Notes: generated from the sequence alone by a model not told the origin. A DNA stretch of 64,000 nt from Roseinatronobacter alkalisoli (GCF_028745735.1 NZ_JAQZSM010000002.1:62001-126000); one strand, 5' to 3'. Shown: positions 19,008 to 28,152, numbered from the stretch's first letter. Numbers and translations: made by a program.

Positions 19008-21319
19008 GTGCTGGCCCGCAGCCGTTCTGCCGCCATCAGCACCCGTTCCGGCGTGGCGGGCGCATCCAGACGCGGGCAGATGCGGTAATCCGCCAGCGAC
19101 GCCACTGCCATGCCGATGGCTTCAAACACCGAAATTGGCAGCATGAAGGGCGGCTCCCCCACGGCCTTGGACCGTTTGATGGTGGGTTTCACGTTTTCCG
19201 ACCAATCCGCCAGCCGGACATTGAAAATGCGGGGCCGGTCAGAGGCCAGCGGTATTTTATAGGTAGAGGGCGCATGCGTGCGCAACCGGCCCGCACCTTC
19301 CCAGACCAGTTCTTCCGATGTCAGCCAGCCCATGCCCTGCACGAACGCGCCTTCGACCTGACCCAGATCCAGCGCAGGGTTCAGCGACCGGCCCACATCA
19401 TGCAGCACATCGGCGCGGTCCACGCGGGTTTCCCCGGTCAGAGTGTCAACCGACACTTCCGAACAGGCCGCGCCATAGGCGAAGTAATAGAAAGGCTGGC
19501 CCTTGCCCGCTGCGCGGTCCCAGTGAATTTCCGGCGTCTTGTAAAACCCCGTGCTGGACAGCTGGACGCGCGCCATATAGGCGGCCTTGATCAATTCATC
19601 AAAGGATACCGTTTGCGCGCCCATGGTCACGCGACCGGGCAGGAATTGCACGGTTTCGCGAGGCACGTTCCAATGCGCTGCTGCGAATTCCACCAGCCGC
19701 GCCTTGATCCGGGTGCAGGCGTCCAGCGCTGCCATACCGTTCAGGTCCGTCCCGCTGCTGGCCGCTGTGGCGGATGTGTTGGGCACCTTTTCAGTGGTGG
19801 TTTTCGTGATCTTTATGCGGGAAATATCCACCTGAAACGCCTCGGCCACGACTTGCGCGACCTTGGTGTAAAGCCCCTGTCCCATTTCCGTGCCGCCATG
19901 GTTCAGATGGATCGACCCGTCATTATAGACATGCACCAGCGCGCCCGCCTGATTAAACCATGTCGCGGTGAAACTGATGCCGAATTTCACTGGCGTCAGC
20001 GCGATGCCCTTGCGGATGGGGCCGCCGCGCGCGTTCCAGTCCAGCACCGCGCGCCGCCGCGTTTGATAGTCGCTTGACTGCTCCAGTTCATCGACCAGCC
20101 GTGACAGGATGTTGTCCTCGACCGTCTGGTGATAGGGGGTTATGTCCGCGCCGTCGCGGTAGAAATTGGCGCGGCGTATCTCCAGCGGGTCGCGGCCCAG
20201 TGCATAGGCGATTTCCTCGATCATGCGTTCCGCGGCGATCACGCCTTGCGGACCACCAAAGCCGCGAAAGGCCGTGTTGCTGACAGTGTTCGTCTTGATG
20301 GGGCGTGATTGCAGGCGCACGGCGGGGTAGAAATAGGCGTTATCGGCATGAAACAGGGCACGGTCGGTCACCGGGCCGGACAGATCGGATGACCAGCCAC
20401 AGCGCGCCGCAAACACCCCGTCCACGGCCAGAATGCGCCCCTGATCGTCAAAGCCCAGATCATAATCAATGCGGAAATCATGGCGCTTGCCGGTGATTTC
20501 CATGTCCTGATCGCGGTCAGGGCGCAGTTTAACCGCGCGGCCCAGTTTCTTCGCGGCAAGTGCTGCGATGACGCAGAACAGGTTCATCTGCGTTTCCTTG
20601 CCGCCAAAGCCCCCGCCCATGCGGCGCACATTCACCACCACGGCATTCGCGGGCACACCCAGCGTATGGGCGACCATATGCTGCGCCTCGCTCGGGTGTT
20701 GGGTGGACGCGAAAAGGGCGATTTCGTCATCTTCGCCGGGGATGGCCAGCGCGATCTGCCCTTCCAGATACATATGGTCCTGACCACCCACGCGCAGGCG
20801 CCCCTGAATGCGATGCGGCGCGCTGTTCAGGGCGGGGCCAACCTGCCCGCGTTCCAGCGTCAGCGGCGCGGTGACATCGGGGTAATCCGCGCCCTCTGCT
20901 GCATCAATATCGCAGGCATGGGGCAGGGGGGCGTAATCAATCTTTGCCAACTGGCAGGCACGCCGCGCCAGATCGCGGGTTTCGGCCACCACGGCAAAGA
21001 CCGGCTGGCCGAAAAACTGCACCAGATCAGATGTGAATACCGGTTCATCATCCAGCCCGTTGGGCGAGATGTCGTTGCGGCCGGGAATGTCATCTGCGGT
21101 TAGTACGGCTACGACACCGGGGGCTGCGCGCACGGCGTCAAGGTCCAGCGCGGTGATATGGCCATGCGCAATACCTGCTGTGCCGATATAGGCATGCAGG
21201 CAACCCGCCGGTTCGGTGATGTCATCAGTATATTCCGCGCGGCCCGTCACATGTTTGATGGCCGAATCGTGGATATGGCTTTCATGGGCCGCGCCGTGAA
21301 TGCGGTCTGCGTCCTTCAT
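19004..21319 (-). CDS. xdhB: Xanthine dehydrogenase, molybdopterin-binding subunit
   Basis: This is the large catalytic subunit that oxidises hypoxanthine and xanthine to urate at a molybdenum centre. Length is 771 residues, as in the Rhodobacter capsulatus enzyme. Family features include HVTGRAEYTDDI near the start, GGGFGGKETQ in the cofactor region, AFRGFGGPQG, and the catalytic glutamate in KAVGEPPFML near residue 727. The gene overlaps xdhA and xdhC by 4 bases on each side. It needs XdhC and molybdenum cofactor; moaC and moeA are also in this window. Confidence 0.96.
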   Translation of the reverse strand: MKDADRIHGAAHESHIHDSAIKHVTGRAEYTDDITEPAGCLHAYIGTAGIAHGHITALDLDAVRAAPGVVAVLTADDIPGRNDISPNGLDDEPVFTSDLVQFFGQPVFAVVAETRDLARRACQLAKIDYAPLPHACDIDAAEGADYPDVTAPLTLERGQVGPALNSAPHRIQGRLRVGGQDHMYLEGQIALAIPGEDDEIALFASTQHPSEAQHMVAHTLGVPANAVVVNVRRMGGGFGGKETQMNLFCVIAALAAKKLGRAVKLRPDRDQDMEITGKRHDFRIDYDLGFDDQGRILAVDGVFAARCGWSSDLSGPVTDRALFHADNAYFYPAVRLQSRPIKTNTVSNTAFRGFGGPQGVIAAERMIEEIAYALGRDPLEIRRANFYRDGADITPYHQTVEDNILSRLVDELEQSSDYQTRRRAVLDWNARGGPIRKGIALTPVKFGISFTATWFNQAGALVHVYNDGSIHLNHGGTEMGQGLYTKVAQVVAEAFQVDISRIKITKTTTEKVPNTSATAASSGTDLNGMAALDACTRIKARLVEFAAAHWNVPRETVQFLPGRVTMGAQTVSFDELIKAAYMARVQLSSTGFYKTPEIHWDRAAGKGQPFYYFAYGAACSEVSVDTLTGETRVDRADVLHDVGRSLNPALDLGQVEGAFVQGMGWLTSEELVWEGAGRLRTHAPSTYKIPLASDRPRIFNVRLADWSENVKPTIKRSKAVGEPPFMLPISVFEAIGMAVASLADYRICPRLDAPATPERVLMAAERLRAST

Positions 21320-22767
21320 GTTGCATCCTCCAGCGTGGCGGGGGTGCCGTTTGCGTCCAGCCAGAAACGGGTGAACAGGTTTTGCGCGGCGCGCATGCGG
21401 TATTCGCTGCTGGCGCGCATATCGGACAGCGGCGTGAAATCCTGCGGCAGGGCGTCTGCGGCGCGTTGCAGGCTGGCCATGGTGAAGGGCTGGCCCGTCA
21501 GCGCGGCTTCGGCATGGGATGCACGTTTGGGGGTTGCGGCCATGCCGCCGAAGGCAAGCCGCGCGCTGGTGATGGTGCCCCCTTCCACTGTCAGGGCGAA
21601 GCCTGCGGCCACTGCGGAAATATCTTCATCCCGGCGTTTGGAAATCTTGTAGGCGGCGTGCAGGGTGTTTGGCATGGCTTTGGGAAGGATGATGGTTTCG
21701 ACGAATTCGCCCGCCCGCAGGTCTTGCTTGCCATAGTCCAGAAAGTAATCTTCCAGCGCGATGTCGCGCCGCGCATCACCATGGCGCAGCACCAGCCGCG
21801 CCCCCAGCGCAATAAACGGCGGTGGCGTGTCGCCTATGGGCGATCCGTTGGCGATATTGCCCCCCAGCGTACCCATGGCGCGCACCTGCCAGCCCGCGAT
21901 CCGGTCCCAATAGCGCGCCAGATGCGGGAAATGCGTGCTGAGCGGCATATGTGCCTGCGTGTAGCTGACCAGCGCGCCCAGATGCAGGGCATCATCCGTT
22001 TCATCAATCGCGCGCAGATCATCCAGATGGCCGATGAACACCGCCAGCGGCAGATCGCGCAGGAACTTCGTGACCCAAAGCCCCACATCGGTTGCACCGG
22101 CGATAATGCGGGCATCGGGGTATTCGGCCAGAACGCTGGCCAGATCATCGGCATTCGCGGGCAGAATGGCGCGGCTGCCAGCTTTTGCCACATCCACCCG
22201 CGCGCCGTCCTGCCAGCTGCGCAGGGTTTGTGCCACCTGCGCGCGTTCGGTCAGTAGCGGGTCCGTGGTGCCATAGCCCCCCATCGCCAGCCCCGCGCGC
22301 ATGATCGGCGCATAGCCGGTGCAGCGGCACAGATTGCCCTGCAGCGCGCGTTCCAGATCGGTTTCGGACGGGTGCGGGTTGTTCATCCATAGCGCATAAA
22401 GTGCCATCACAAACCCCGGCGTGCAAAAACCGCATTGGCTGGCGTGATGGTCAACCATGGCCTGCTGCACTGGATGCAGCGCGCCGTCATGCCCGCGCAG
22501 ATGTTCAACCGTCACCACATGGCACCCGTCACAGGATGCAAGCGGGCGGATGCAGGCATTCACCGGTTCATAGACCAGCCCGTCAGCGCCCACGCGCCCC
22601 ACCAGAACGGTGCAGGCGCCGCAATCGCCTTCGGCGCAGCCTTCCTTGGTGCCGCGCAGGCGCTGATCAAGGCGCAGATGGTCCAGCAACATGTCACCGG
22701 CCCCGACACCTGACAGGGTGACATGGCGGTCGTTCAGCAAGAAGCGGATGTCCTGGCGCCTTGGCAT
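21316..22767 (-). CDS. xdhA: Xanthine dehydrogenase, iron-sulfur/FAD subunit
   Basis: This subunit passes electrons from the molybdenum centre through two 2Fe-2S clusters to FAD and NAD. The plant-type cluster cysteines are C44, C49, C52 and C72. The second cluster uses C112, C115, C147 and C149 (CGFC and LCRC). The FAD domain starts near 190 with AGATDVGLWVTK and includes GTLGGNIANGSPIGD. The 483-residue start at 22767 has AGAGGA 5 bases upstream; an in-frame ATG at 22830 lacks a site. It is the first gene of the operon, divergent from a LysR gene. Confidence 0.96.
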   Translation of the reverse strand: MPRRQDIRFLLNDRHVTLSGVGAGDMLLDHLRLDQRLRGTKEGCAEGDCGACTVLVGRVGADGLVYEPVNACIRPLASCDGCHVVTVEHLRGHDGALHPVQQAMVDHHASQCGFCTPGFVMALYALWMNNPHPSETDLERALQGNLCRCTGYAPIMRAGLAMGGYGTTDPLLTERAQVAQTLRSWQDGARVDVAKAGSRAILPANADDLASVLAEYPDARIIAGATDVGLWVTKFLRDLPLAVFIGHLDDLRAIDETDDALHLGALVSYTQAHMPLSTHFPHLARYWDRIAGWQVRAMGTLGGNIANGSPIGDTPPPFIALGARLVLRHGDARRDIALEDYFLDYGKQDLRAGEFVETIILPKAMPNTLHAAYKISKRRDEDISAVAAGFALTVEGGTITSARLAFGGMAATPKRASHAEAALTGQPFTMASLQRAADALPQDFTPLSDMRASSEYRMRAAQNLFTRFWLDANGTPATLEDAT

Positions 22768-22858
22768 AGCGGTCCTCTGGTCTTTTGCGGGGTGCATCAA
22801 TAACAGATAATCGCTTATTCCCACTTTCAACGAAACAGGGGAAAAGGTTAGACTGTTT

Positions 22859-22871
22859 CAACATTTTGTTG
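22859..22871. promoter_or_regulatory. Palindrome in the xdhA-lysR divergent gap, candidate operator
   Basis: CAACATTTTGTTG is a perfect 5-bp inverted repeat around TTT, centred about 44 bases upstream of the LysR start. A second, weaker dyad (ATAA TCGC TTAT) lies near 22807-22818. LysR proteins usually bind such sites between themselves and divergent targets. This is inference from position only. Confidence 0.3.
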
Positions 22872-22908
22872 GCAACTATGCCGCAAATCAGGGCAATCGG
22901 GGGCGCAG

Positions 22909-23817
22909 ATGTCCTATCTGGAAGCGTTGCGCGTTTTCGTGCGGGTCAGTGAGTTGGGGTCCATCACGTCTGGCGGGCGGGATCTGCGGCTGACCCCTGC
23001 GGTTGCCAGCAAACGGATCAAGGAACTGGAAGCGCGGCTTGGTGTGCGGCTGTTCAACCGCACCACCCGCAAACTGATGCCGACGGAAATTGGCCGCGAT
23101 TTCTATGACCATGCGCGCAAGGTCATCACCGCCCTGGAAGAGGCAGAGGCCGCAATCGCGGGCCTGTCGGGTCAGCCGCGCGGGACAATCCGCGTGACCG
23201 CGCCGCTGGGCATGGGGCGGACACTGATTGCCCCGCTGGCGCGGCGTTTCGCCGGTGACTACCCCGAAATCCGCCTGAATCTGCGCCTGTCTGACCGGCG
23301 TGTTGATATTGTCGAGGATCAGATAGATGTGGCTTTTGTGCTGGGGGCGTTGCCGGATTCAAGCATGAAACAGCGCAAGATCATGGACGCCCCGCGCATT
23401 CTGGCGGCCAGTCCCGGCTATCTGGCGGCGCGCGGCACGCCGGTAAGCCCTGATGATCTGCGCGGACATGATTGCCTGCTGCTGCGCTATCCGCGTTCGC
23501 CCGAATATTTCTGGACATTGCAGACACAGGATGGGCCGGTGCGGCTGGATTTGCAGGGCCAGCTGGATTGCGATGATGCAGGCGTTCTGGTTGATTGGGC
23601 GCTGGACGGGGCGGGTATTGTCAACCGCCCGCGCCATGAACTGGCCGGATATCTGCGCGCGGGCCGGTTAACGGAAATCCTGCAGCAAACCCCACCTGAA
23701 CCGGCGATATTTGCCTGCGTTTACCCGCACAGGCGCCAGCAAGACCCGAAAATACGGCTGTTTGCCGATTTCATGGTGGCGGAATGCAAGACTGCGATGC
23801 GGCAGCGCGCAGGGTGA
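22909..23817 (+). CDS. LysR-family transcriptional regulator, probably of the xdh operon
   Basis: This 302-residue protein has the N-terminal winged helix-turn-helix (residues about 5-62: SITSGGRDLRLTPAVASKRI, LGVRLFNRTTRKLMPT). A periplasmic-binding-like effector domain follows from about 90 (GTIRVTAPLGMGRTLIAPL). It resembles the CrgA/AaeR-type subgroup in this opening. Divergent placement 141 bases from xdhA suggests it controls purine catabolism; a purine or urate ligand would be a guess. The alternative is a regulator acting elsewhere. Confidence 0.9.
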   Translation: MSYLEALRVFVRVSELGSITSGGRDLRLTPAVASKRIKELEARLGVRLFNRTTRKLMPTEIGRDFYDHARKVITALEEAEAAIAGLSGQPRGTIRVTAPLGMGRTLIAPLARRFAGDYPEIRLNLRLSDRRVDIVEDQIDVAFVLGALPDSSMKQRKIMDAPRILAASPGYLAARGTPVSPDDLRGHDCLLLRYPRSPEYFWTLQTQDGPVRLDLQGQLDCDDAGVLVDWALDGAGIVNRPRHELAGYLRAGRLTEILQQTPPEPAIFACVYPHRRQQDPKIRLFADFMVAECKTAMRQRAG

Positions 23818-23833
23818 AGGGGGCGTCGGGAAT

Positions 23834-24045
23834 GCACCAAGCCCGCGCCAGCAGTGGGCAGGGGTCTGCCGGTCCGAGGTGGGATAAGTTCACTTCATGC
23901 AGGCGGAATACTCCGGCATCCAAGGACTGAACTGACGCTGGCGTAACCGGCAGGCCGCGGGACGGCCCACCCAAGGCGCGTTTTCCGGGCTTTCGCCGCG
24001 CCACTGGCGCGACGGTCCCTTCAAACCCTGCGGCCTTGATTCCGC
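23834..24045 (-). repeat. Interspersed repeat, copy C (inverted, with about 30 extra bases)
   Basis: Read on the minus strand this matches copies A and B: GCGCGGAATCAAGGCCGC at its left, the GCGGCCTGCCGGTTACGCC block, TTCCGCCTGCATGAAGTGAA, GGACCGGCAGACCCCTGCCC, and an end TGGCGCGGGCTTGGTGCA. Its left inverted end is degenerate and an insertion of about 30 bases follows it. It fills the gap between the convergent ends of the LysR gene and galE. Confidence 0.75.
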
Positions 24046-24089
24046 GCCTTGGGTGCCCCTTCAACCCGGAATCGATCAGCGCCAGCGTT

Positions 24090-25091
24090 TCAGCCCGAAT
24101 AGCCGCCTGTCTGATACCAGCGCCACGCATCTTCGATCATCTGTTTCAGGGACGAACGTTCCGGCACCCAGCCCAGTTCCTCTATTGCGCGGCTGCTGCC
24201 CGATACCAGTGCCGCCGCGTCCCCGTCGCGGCGCGGACCGAAGCTGTGCGGAACCCTGTGACCGGTTCCCGCGCGGCACTGGCGGATGACTTCGGCCACG
24301 GAAAACCCGACACCTGTGCCAAGGTTGAACACTCGCGACCCTTTGCCCGCGCGCAGCCATTCCAGACCAAGGACATGTGCATGAACCAGATCCATCACAT
24401 GCACATAATCGCGGATACAGGTGCCGTCATGTGTGGGGTAGTCATTGCCATGAATGACCAGCGCATCGCGCGCGCCGGCGGCTGCTTCTATCATCAGGGG
24501 GATCAGGTGCGTTTCGGGCTGGTGCCATTCGCCGACCTCTGCCTCGGGGTCGGCACCGGCCACATTGAAATACCGCAGGATAACAGAATTCAGCGCGTGA
24601 CTGTCCCCGAAATTGCGCAGCATATCCTCTACCGCGCGTTTTGATGCGCCATAGGCGTTCAGCGGCATTTGCGGCGTGTGTTCATCCAGAACCACGCCAT
24701 CCTGATCGCCATAGGTTGCGCAGGTGGATGAAAAGATCATGTTGCGGCACCCTGCTGCCAACATCGCCTCCACCAGATTCAGGGAACCGCCGACATTGTT
24801 GCGCCAGTAAAGGCCGGGATCGCGCGATGCCTCCGCCACTTGGCTGAGGGCTGCAAAATGCATCACCGCCACAGGCTGATACTGCGCGAAAGCCGCATCC
24901 AGCGCCGTGCGGTCCAGCAGATCCGCCTGCACAAATGGGCCGAATTTCACCGCGCGGGCCCAACCGGTTGACAGATTGTCCAGTGTCACCGGCGTATATC
25001 CGGCCAGTGACAACAATTTGCAGGCATGTGACCCGATATAGCCCGCCCCGCCGGTCACCAGCACATTGGGGGTTTGTGAAACGCTACTCAT
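24090..25091 (-). CDS. galE: UDP-glucose 4-epimerase
   Basis: This NAD-dependent epimerase interconverts UDP-glucose and UDP-galactose for surface polysaccharides. It is an extended short-chain dehydrogenase with TGGAGYIGS (13-21) for NAD and the catalytic Y147xxxK151 in YGASK. LRYFNVAGADP, DGTCIRDYVHVMDL and NLGTGVGFSV are GalE hallmarks. The length of 333 residues is normal. GGAGAG lies 9 bases before the ATG. It stands alone between two repeat-bearing gaps; no other sugar-nucleotide gene is adjacent. Confidence 0.95.
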   Translation of the reverse strand: MSSVSQTPNVLVTGGAGYIGSHACKLLSLAGYTPVTLDNLSTGWARAVKFGPFVQADLLDRTALDAAFAQYQPVAVMHFAALSQVAEASRDPGLYWRNNVGGSLNLVEAMLAAGCRNMIFSSTCATYGDQDGVVLDEHTPQMPLNAYGASKRAVEDMLRNFGDSHALNSVILRYFNVAGADPEAEVGEWHQPETHLIPLMIEAAAGARDALVIHGNDYPTHDGTCIRDYVHVMDLVHAHVLGLEWLRAGKGSRVFNLGTGVGFSVAEVIRQCRAGTGHRVPHSFGPRRDGDAAALVSGSSRAIEELGWVPERSSLKQMIEDAWRWYQTGGYSG

Positions 25092-25351
25092 ACAAAAATA
25101 CTCTCCGGAACGCAGATAAATCCGCTACAGGTTGTGCGGCAAAACGTGCCCCTTTGAAAGGGGCGCGCGTATTTTCAACGCCATGTGCCAGAAATTTATG
25201 TCCATCATATGGCGTGATTTGCGCAGAACAGGCAGTTGCCGCGAATTGGCACAACCTCTGTCACCTGAAACGCAGGGTTTGCAGGGACACTTTCCTGTGG
25301 ATGAAGAAGTGCTTATGTAACGCCGCGAAACCGAAAAAAAATGAGTTCCTG

Positions 25352-25924
25352 ATGCATATTGATCCCGCCGTGATGGCATTTTTACAAACACGTCGTTCCA
25401 GACCGGCCAAGCTGCTGGGCCTGCCAGTGCCAGACCGCGACACATTGATGGGGTTGCTGACAGCGGCATCGCGCGCGCCCGATCACGGCAAGCTGGAACC
25501 CTGGCGCTTCGCAGTGCTGGAACGCGCTGCCTGTATGCGGTTTGCGGGGATGATTGACAGCTATGGTGCGGACCGCGACATGTCGGCGGATGTGGTGACA
25601 AAGGCCAGCGCTGCCTTCGCGCAGGCGCATCAGGTGGTCGCGGTCATTGCCAGCCCCAAACCATCGGACAAGGTGCCGCAGATAGAACAGACATTAAGCG
25701 CGGGCGCGGTATGTCTGGGGCTGGTGAATGCGGCGCTTGCCAGCGGCTTTGGCGCAAACTGGCTGACCGGCTGGGCCGCGCATGACCGGGACTTCATTGC
25801 GCCTGCGCTGGATTTACAGCCGCAGGAATGGGTTGCGGGGTTCATCCATCTTGGCACCGCGCGTGCAGCCCCGCCCGAACGCCCGCGCCCTGATGTTGCG
25901 GGCCTGACGCGGTTTATCGGCTAG
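25352..25924 (+). CDS. Nitroreductase-family flavoprotein
   Basis: This FMN-dependent oxidoreductase of 190 residues has the family opening FLQTRRSRPAKLL, ASRAPDHGKLEPWRF for FMN and NAD(P)H contacts, and GFGANWLTGWAAHDRDF plus GFIHLGTA near the end. The size and YdjA-like motifs suggest a small monodomain nitroreductase of unknown physiological substrate. The ATG at 25352 has no strong ribosome site. Nearly 260 bases separate it from the divergent galE, containing only unassigned sequence. Confidence 0.88.
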   Translation: MHIDPAVMAFLQTRRSRPAKLLGLPVPDRDTLMGLLTAASRAPDHGKLEPWRFAVLERAACMRFAGMIDSYGADRDMSADVVTKASAAFAQAHQVVAVIASPKPSDKVPQIEQTLSAGAVCLGLVNAALASGFGANWLTGWAAHDRDFIAPALDLQPQEWVAGFIHLGTARAAPPERPRPDVAGLTRFIG

Positions 25925-25990
25925 GTTGTGATGGGGGATTGAGCCGGAGGCGCGATTCTCAGAGAGCGCGGAATCAAGGCCGCGAGGCTG

Positions 25991-26135
25991 GCCCGCGCCA
26001 TAGGTCTGGCCGTCCCGCGGCCTGCCGATTTCGCCAGCGACACGCCAAGCCTTTGTTGTCGGGGTATTTCGCCTGCATAAAGTGGAACCCCTTCAACGCC
26101 GGACCGGCAGTCCCCGGCCCACCGCTGGCGCGGGC
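25991..26135 (+). repeat. Interspersed 145-bp repeat, copy B
   Basis: This is the same 145-bp length and the same perfect 10-bp inverted ends (GCCCGCGCCA / TGGCGCGGGC) as copy A, with similarity continuing left through GCGCGGAATCAAGGCCGCGA. It lies between the convergent ends of the nitroreductase and DUF1467 genes. The right flank TTGGTGCA is shared with copy C. Confidence 0.8.
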
Positions 26136-26207
26136 TTGGTGCACAGCGCCCGCTTCACCCCGCAGACGGAATGCGTCAGCGTGCCCTTATCGTGCCGCAG
26201 GGACCGG

Positions 26208-26474
26208 TCACCACCCGCGCGTGATACCCTCTATCATCTCGAAGGTGATGATTCCGGACAGAATAATGCCCGCGATAACCGCAAACGCCACTGTCGCAAT
26301 GACGGTCACTAACTTGACCTTGCGCAGCATCCGCGCGTCAGATGGTGCGGATGACGGCGTGCCCGGCACAACTTCGCCCGCTTCCCCTTGGGTTTTCATG
26401 CGGAAGGGCAGGACCAGAAACATGGTCATGAACCAGATAACGCCATAAAGGGCAATTGCGGACATGATCGACAT
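26208..26474 (-). CDS. DUF1467 family small membrane protein
   Basis: This protein of 88 residues has two predicted transmembrane helices (about 4-24 and 56-78) and a short charged loop with RMKTQGEAGEVVPGTPSSAP, the typical DUF1467 signature. Function is unknown. It overlaps the stop of the methylmalonyl-CoA epimerase gene by one base (TGATG), an arrangement seen in other Rhodobacterales, so co-expression is likely. Confidence 0.88.
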   Translation of the reverse strand: MSIMSAIALYGVIWFMTMFLVLPFRMKTQGEAGEVVPGTPSSAPSDARMLRKVKLVTVIATVAFAVIAGIILSGIITFEMIEGITRGW

Positions 26475-26878
26475 CAGACTTGCTCCAGTTCAACCAGACA
26501 GCCGTTGAAATCCTTCGGGTGCAGGAACAGCACAGGCTTGCCATGCGCGCCGGTCTTCGGTTCCCCCGTGCCCAGAACACGCGCGCCTTCGGCCTTCAGT
26601 TTGTCACGCGCGGCCAGAATATCCTCGACCTCGTAGCAGATATGGTGAATGCCGCCAGACGGGTTCTTGTCCAGAAAGCCCTGAATGGGGCTGTTGTCAC
26701 CCAGCGGATAAAGTAATTCGATCTTGGTATTGGGCAAGGTGATGAAAATGACCGTGACACCATGGTCGGGTTCGTCCTGTGGTGCGCCGACATCGGCGCC
26801 CAGCGTGTTGCGGTACTGTGCCGCCGCGGCATCCAGATCCGGCACAGCGATGGCGACATGGTTCAGGCGTCCGATCAT
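26474..26878 (-). CDS. mce: Methylmalonyl-CoA epimerase
   Basis: This vicinal-oxygen-chelate metalloenzyme interconverts (2S)- and (2R)-methylmalonyl-CoA, linking propionyl-CoA assimilation or the ethylmalonyl-CoA pathway to succinyl-CoA. Metal ligands fit H7 (RLNHVAIAVPDL), a histidine in GGIHHICYEV near residue 78, and a C-terminal glutamate in LVELEQV. FLHPKDFNG is typical. Length is 134 residues. The ATG at 26878 follows GGGGGA with a 6-base spacer; an in-frame codon at 26899 is less likely. Confidence 0.93.
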   Translation of the reverse strand: MIGRLNHVAIAVPDLDAAAAQYRNTLGADVGAPQDEPDHGVTVIFITLPNTKIELLYPLGDNSPIQGFLDKNPSGGIHHICYEVEDILAARDKLKAEGARVLGTGEPKTGAHGKPVLFLHPKDFNGCLVELEQV

Positions 26879-27039
26879 GGCAATCCCCCAAGGTAACAAT
26901 ATTGCGCAGGCTTATGCTGGGGATTTTCGGATGATGCAAGAAGAACCGCCGTGACCGAATGGCGCAGGACCGGCATCTTTACGCGATATTAGGGTATTTG
27001 CGGTGAACTGGCCTTCTTCAGCAGAAGATGGAGGGTGCG

Positions 27040-27738
27040 ATGAACACGCCGGACACGACATGGCCCATGTGGCGGAATATCGGGGCCTTGATGGTGTTGC
27101 CCCGTCAGTATGCGCAAGGGCGGACCCTGCTGCTGGTGGAGGACAGCCATGTCGCAAGCGATGCCATTCGCCTGATGTTCCGGGGTGCCGCCGCGCGGTT
27201 GCGCCGTGTCGATACCTTGCGCGCGGCCCGCCGCCATCTGGAATTATATACGCCTGACGCGGTGATCGTGGATATCGGCCTGCCGGATGGGTGCGGACTG
27301 GATCTGGTGCGGATGCTGGACCGGCGCAGACCGCGTGTGGCCCTTGTCGTTGCAACATCCGGCCAGCCAGAGATGGAAGGCCTCGCGCTGGATGCGGGCG
27401 CTGACCATTTTCTGGCCAAACCGGTTGCCAGCATGGCGCGGTTTCGTGATCTTCTGGCCCCGGTCTTCTTTGATTTATGGCATCAGACCCCTGCCGGAAC
27501 CTCCCCGCGCCATGACCCGGCGGCGTTGCGCGATGATGTCCATATGGCCTGTGACCTGCTGCGGAACGCGGGTTGTGCCCTGCGGCGCGGCTATGCGTTG
27601 CAATTCACCGAAGCGCTGGGGCGCAGCCTGCATGACGACACGATCATTGCAGCTGTTGCCGGGGCGCGCGAAAGCGGCGCTGTCGCCAATCTGGTGCTGT
27701 TGCTGCGGCAACGGTTACGGGAACAACCGATGATCTGA
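27040..27738 (+). CDS. Response regulator with receiver domain and unassigned C-terminal region
   Basis: This 232-residue protein has a receiver at about 28-140: acidic pocket LLVEDSHVAS, phospho-acceptor D78 in VIVDIGLPDG, and K127 in FLAKPV. The C-terminal 90 residues contain no recognisable DNA-binding, cyclase or histidine-phosphotransfer motif. They look helical (DVHMACDLLRNAGCALRRGY... VANLVLLLRQRL). An N-terminal extension of about 25 residues precedes the receiver. The ATG at 27040 has GGAGG 5 bases upstream. No kinase gene is adjacent, so it is an orphan. Confidence 0.85.
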   Translation: MNTPDTTWPMWRNIGALMVLPRQYAQGRTLLLVEDSHVASDAIRLMFRGAAARLRRVDTLRAARRHLELYTPDAVIVDIGLPDGCGLDLVRMLDRRRPRVALVVATSGQPEMEGLALDAGADHFLAKPVASMARFRDLLAPVFFDLWHQTPAGTSPRHDPAALRDDVHMACDLLRNAGCALRRGYALQFTEALGRSLHDDTIIAAVAGARESGAVANLVLLLRQRLREQPMI

Positions 27739-27796
27739 CCCGCCCCGGGTGTAAAAGCGGGCGCTGATTTTCCAAAAAAGTCAGGGCGTGTTCCGC

Positions 27797-27834
27797 GATA
27801 TACCCCCGGACAGTGGATATACCCCCGGACAGTG
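27797..27834 (+). repeat. Two perfect 19-bp tandem repeats
   Basis: The unit GATATACCCCCGGACAGTG occurs twice head-to-tail with no spacer, followed by an extra ACAGTG. It begins 59 bases after the response-regulator stop and lies about 360 bases before the MFS start. It could be a tandem protein-binding site. Confidence 0.75.
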
Positions 27835-28152
27835 ACAGTGCGAGTATGGTGAATTGCGTCATGCGCGAGGGGGGAGCCCCGCAGGCGCGCAGGACCGGCG
27901 CAGACAGAAGCCCGTGTCCGGGGGGCCATTTGCAATTCCCGCATTCGGGTGACGAACCATTCGGACCAGATAGCCCGCGTCAGAATGCCCGGCTGCGTCC
28001 TGGCACCGGGCCAATTGTTGTCACGCAGGTCCGGATGCGGCCGTGTCCGGCCCAGGCATAGCGGCCTGCGGTGCATAGTGCCGGACCGGTCGCGCCCGGC
28101 CCGCGGTTTCAGGGGAATGATGCGTGTGGTCGCTTGACGCTGTCTGCAGAAT

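Noticed and set aside
27797-27834. CRISPR-like repeats
   Set aside because: There are only two units with no spacer between them and no cas genes in the window.
27813-28061. Possible small gene in the gap before the MFS transporter
   Set aside because: No ribosome site, no homology-like features, and a proline/arginine-rich translation typical of spurious GC-rich frames.
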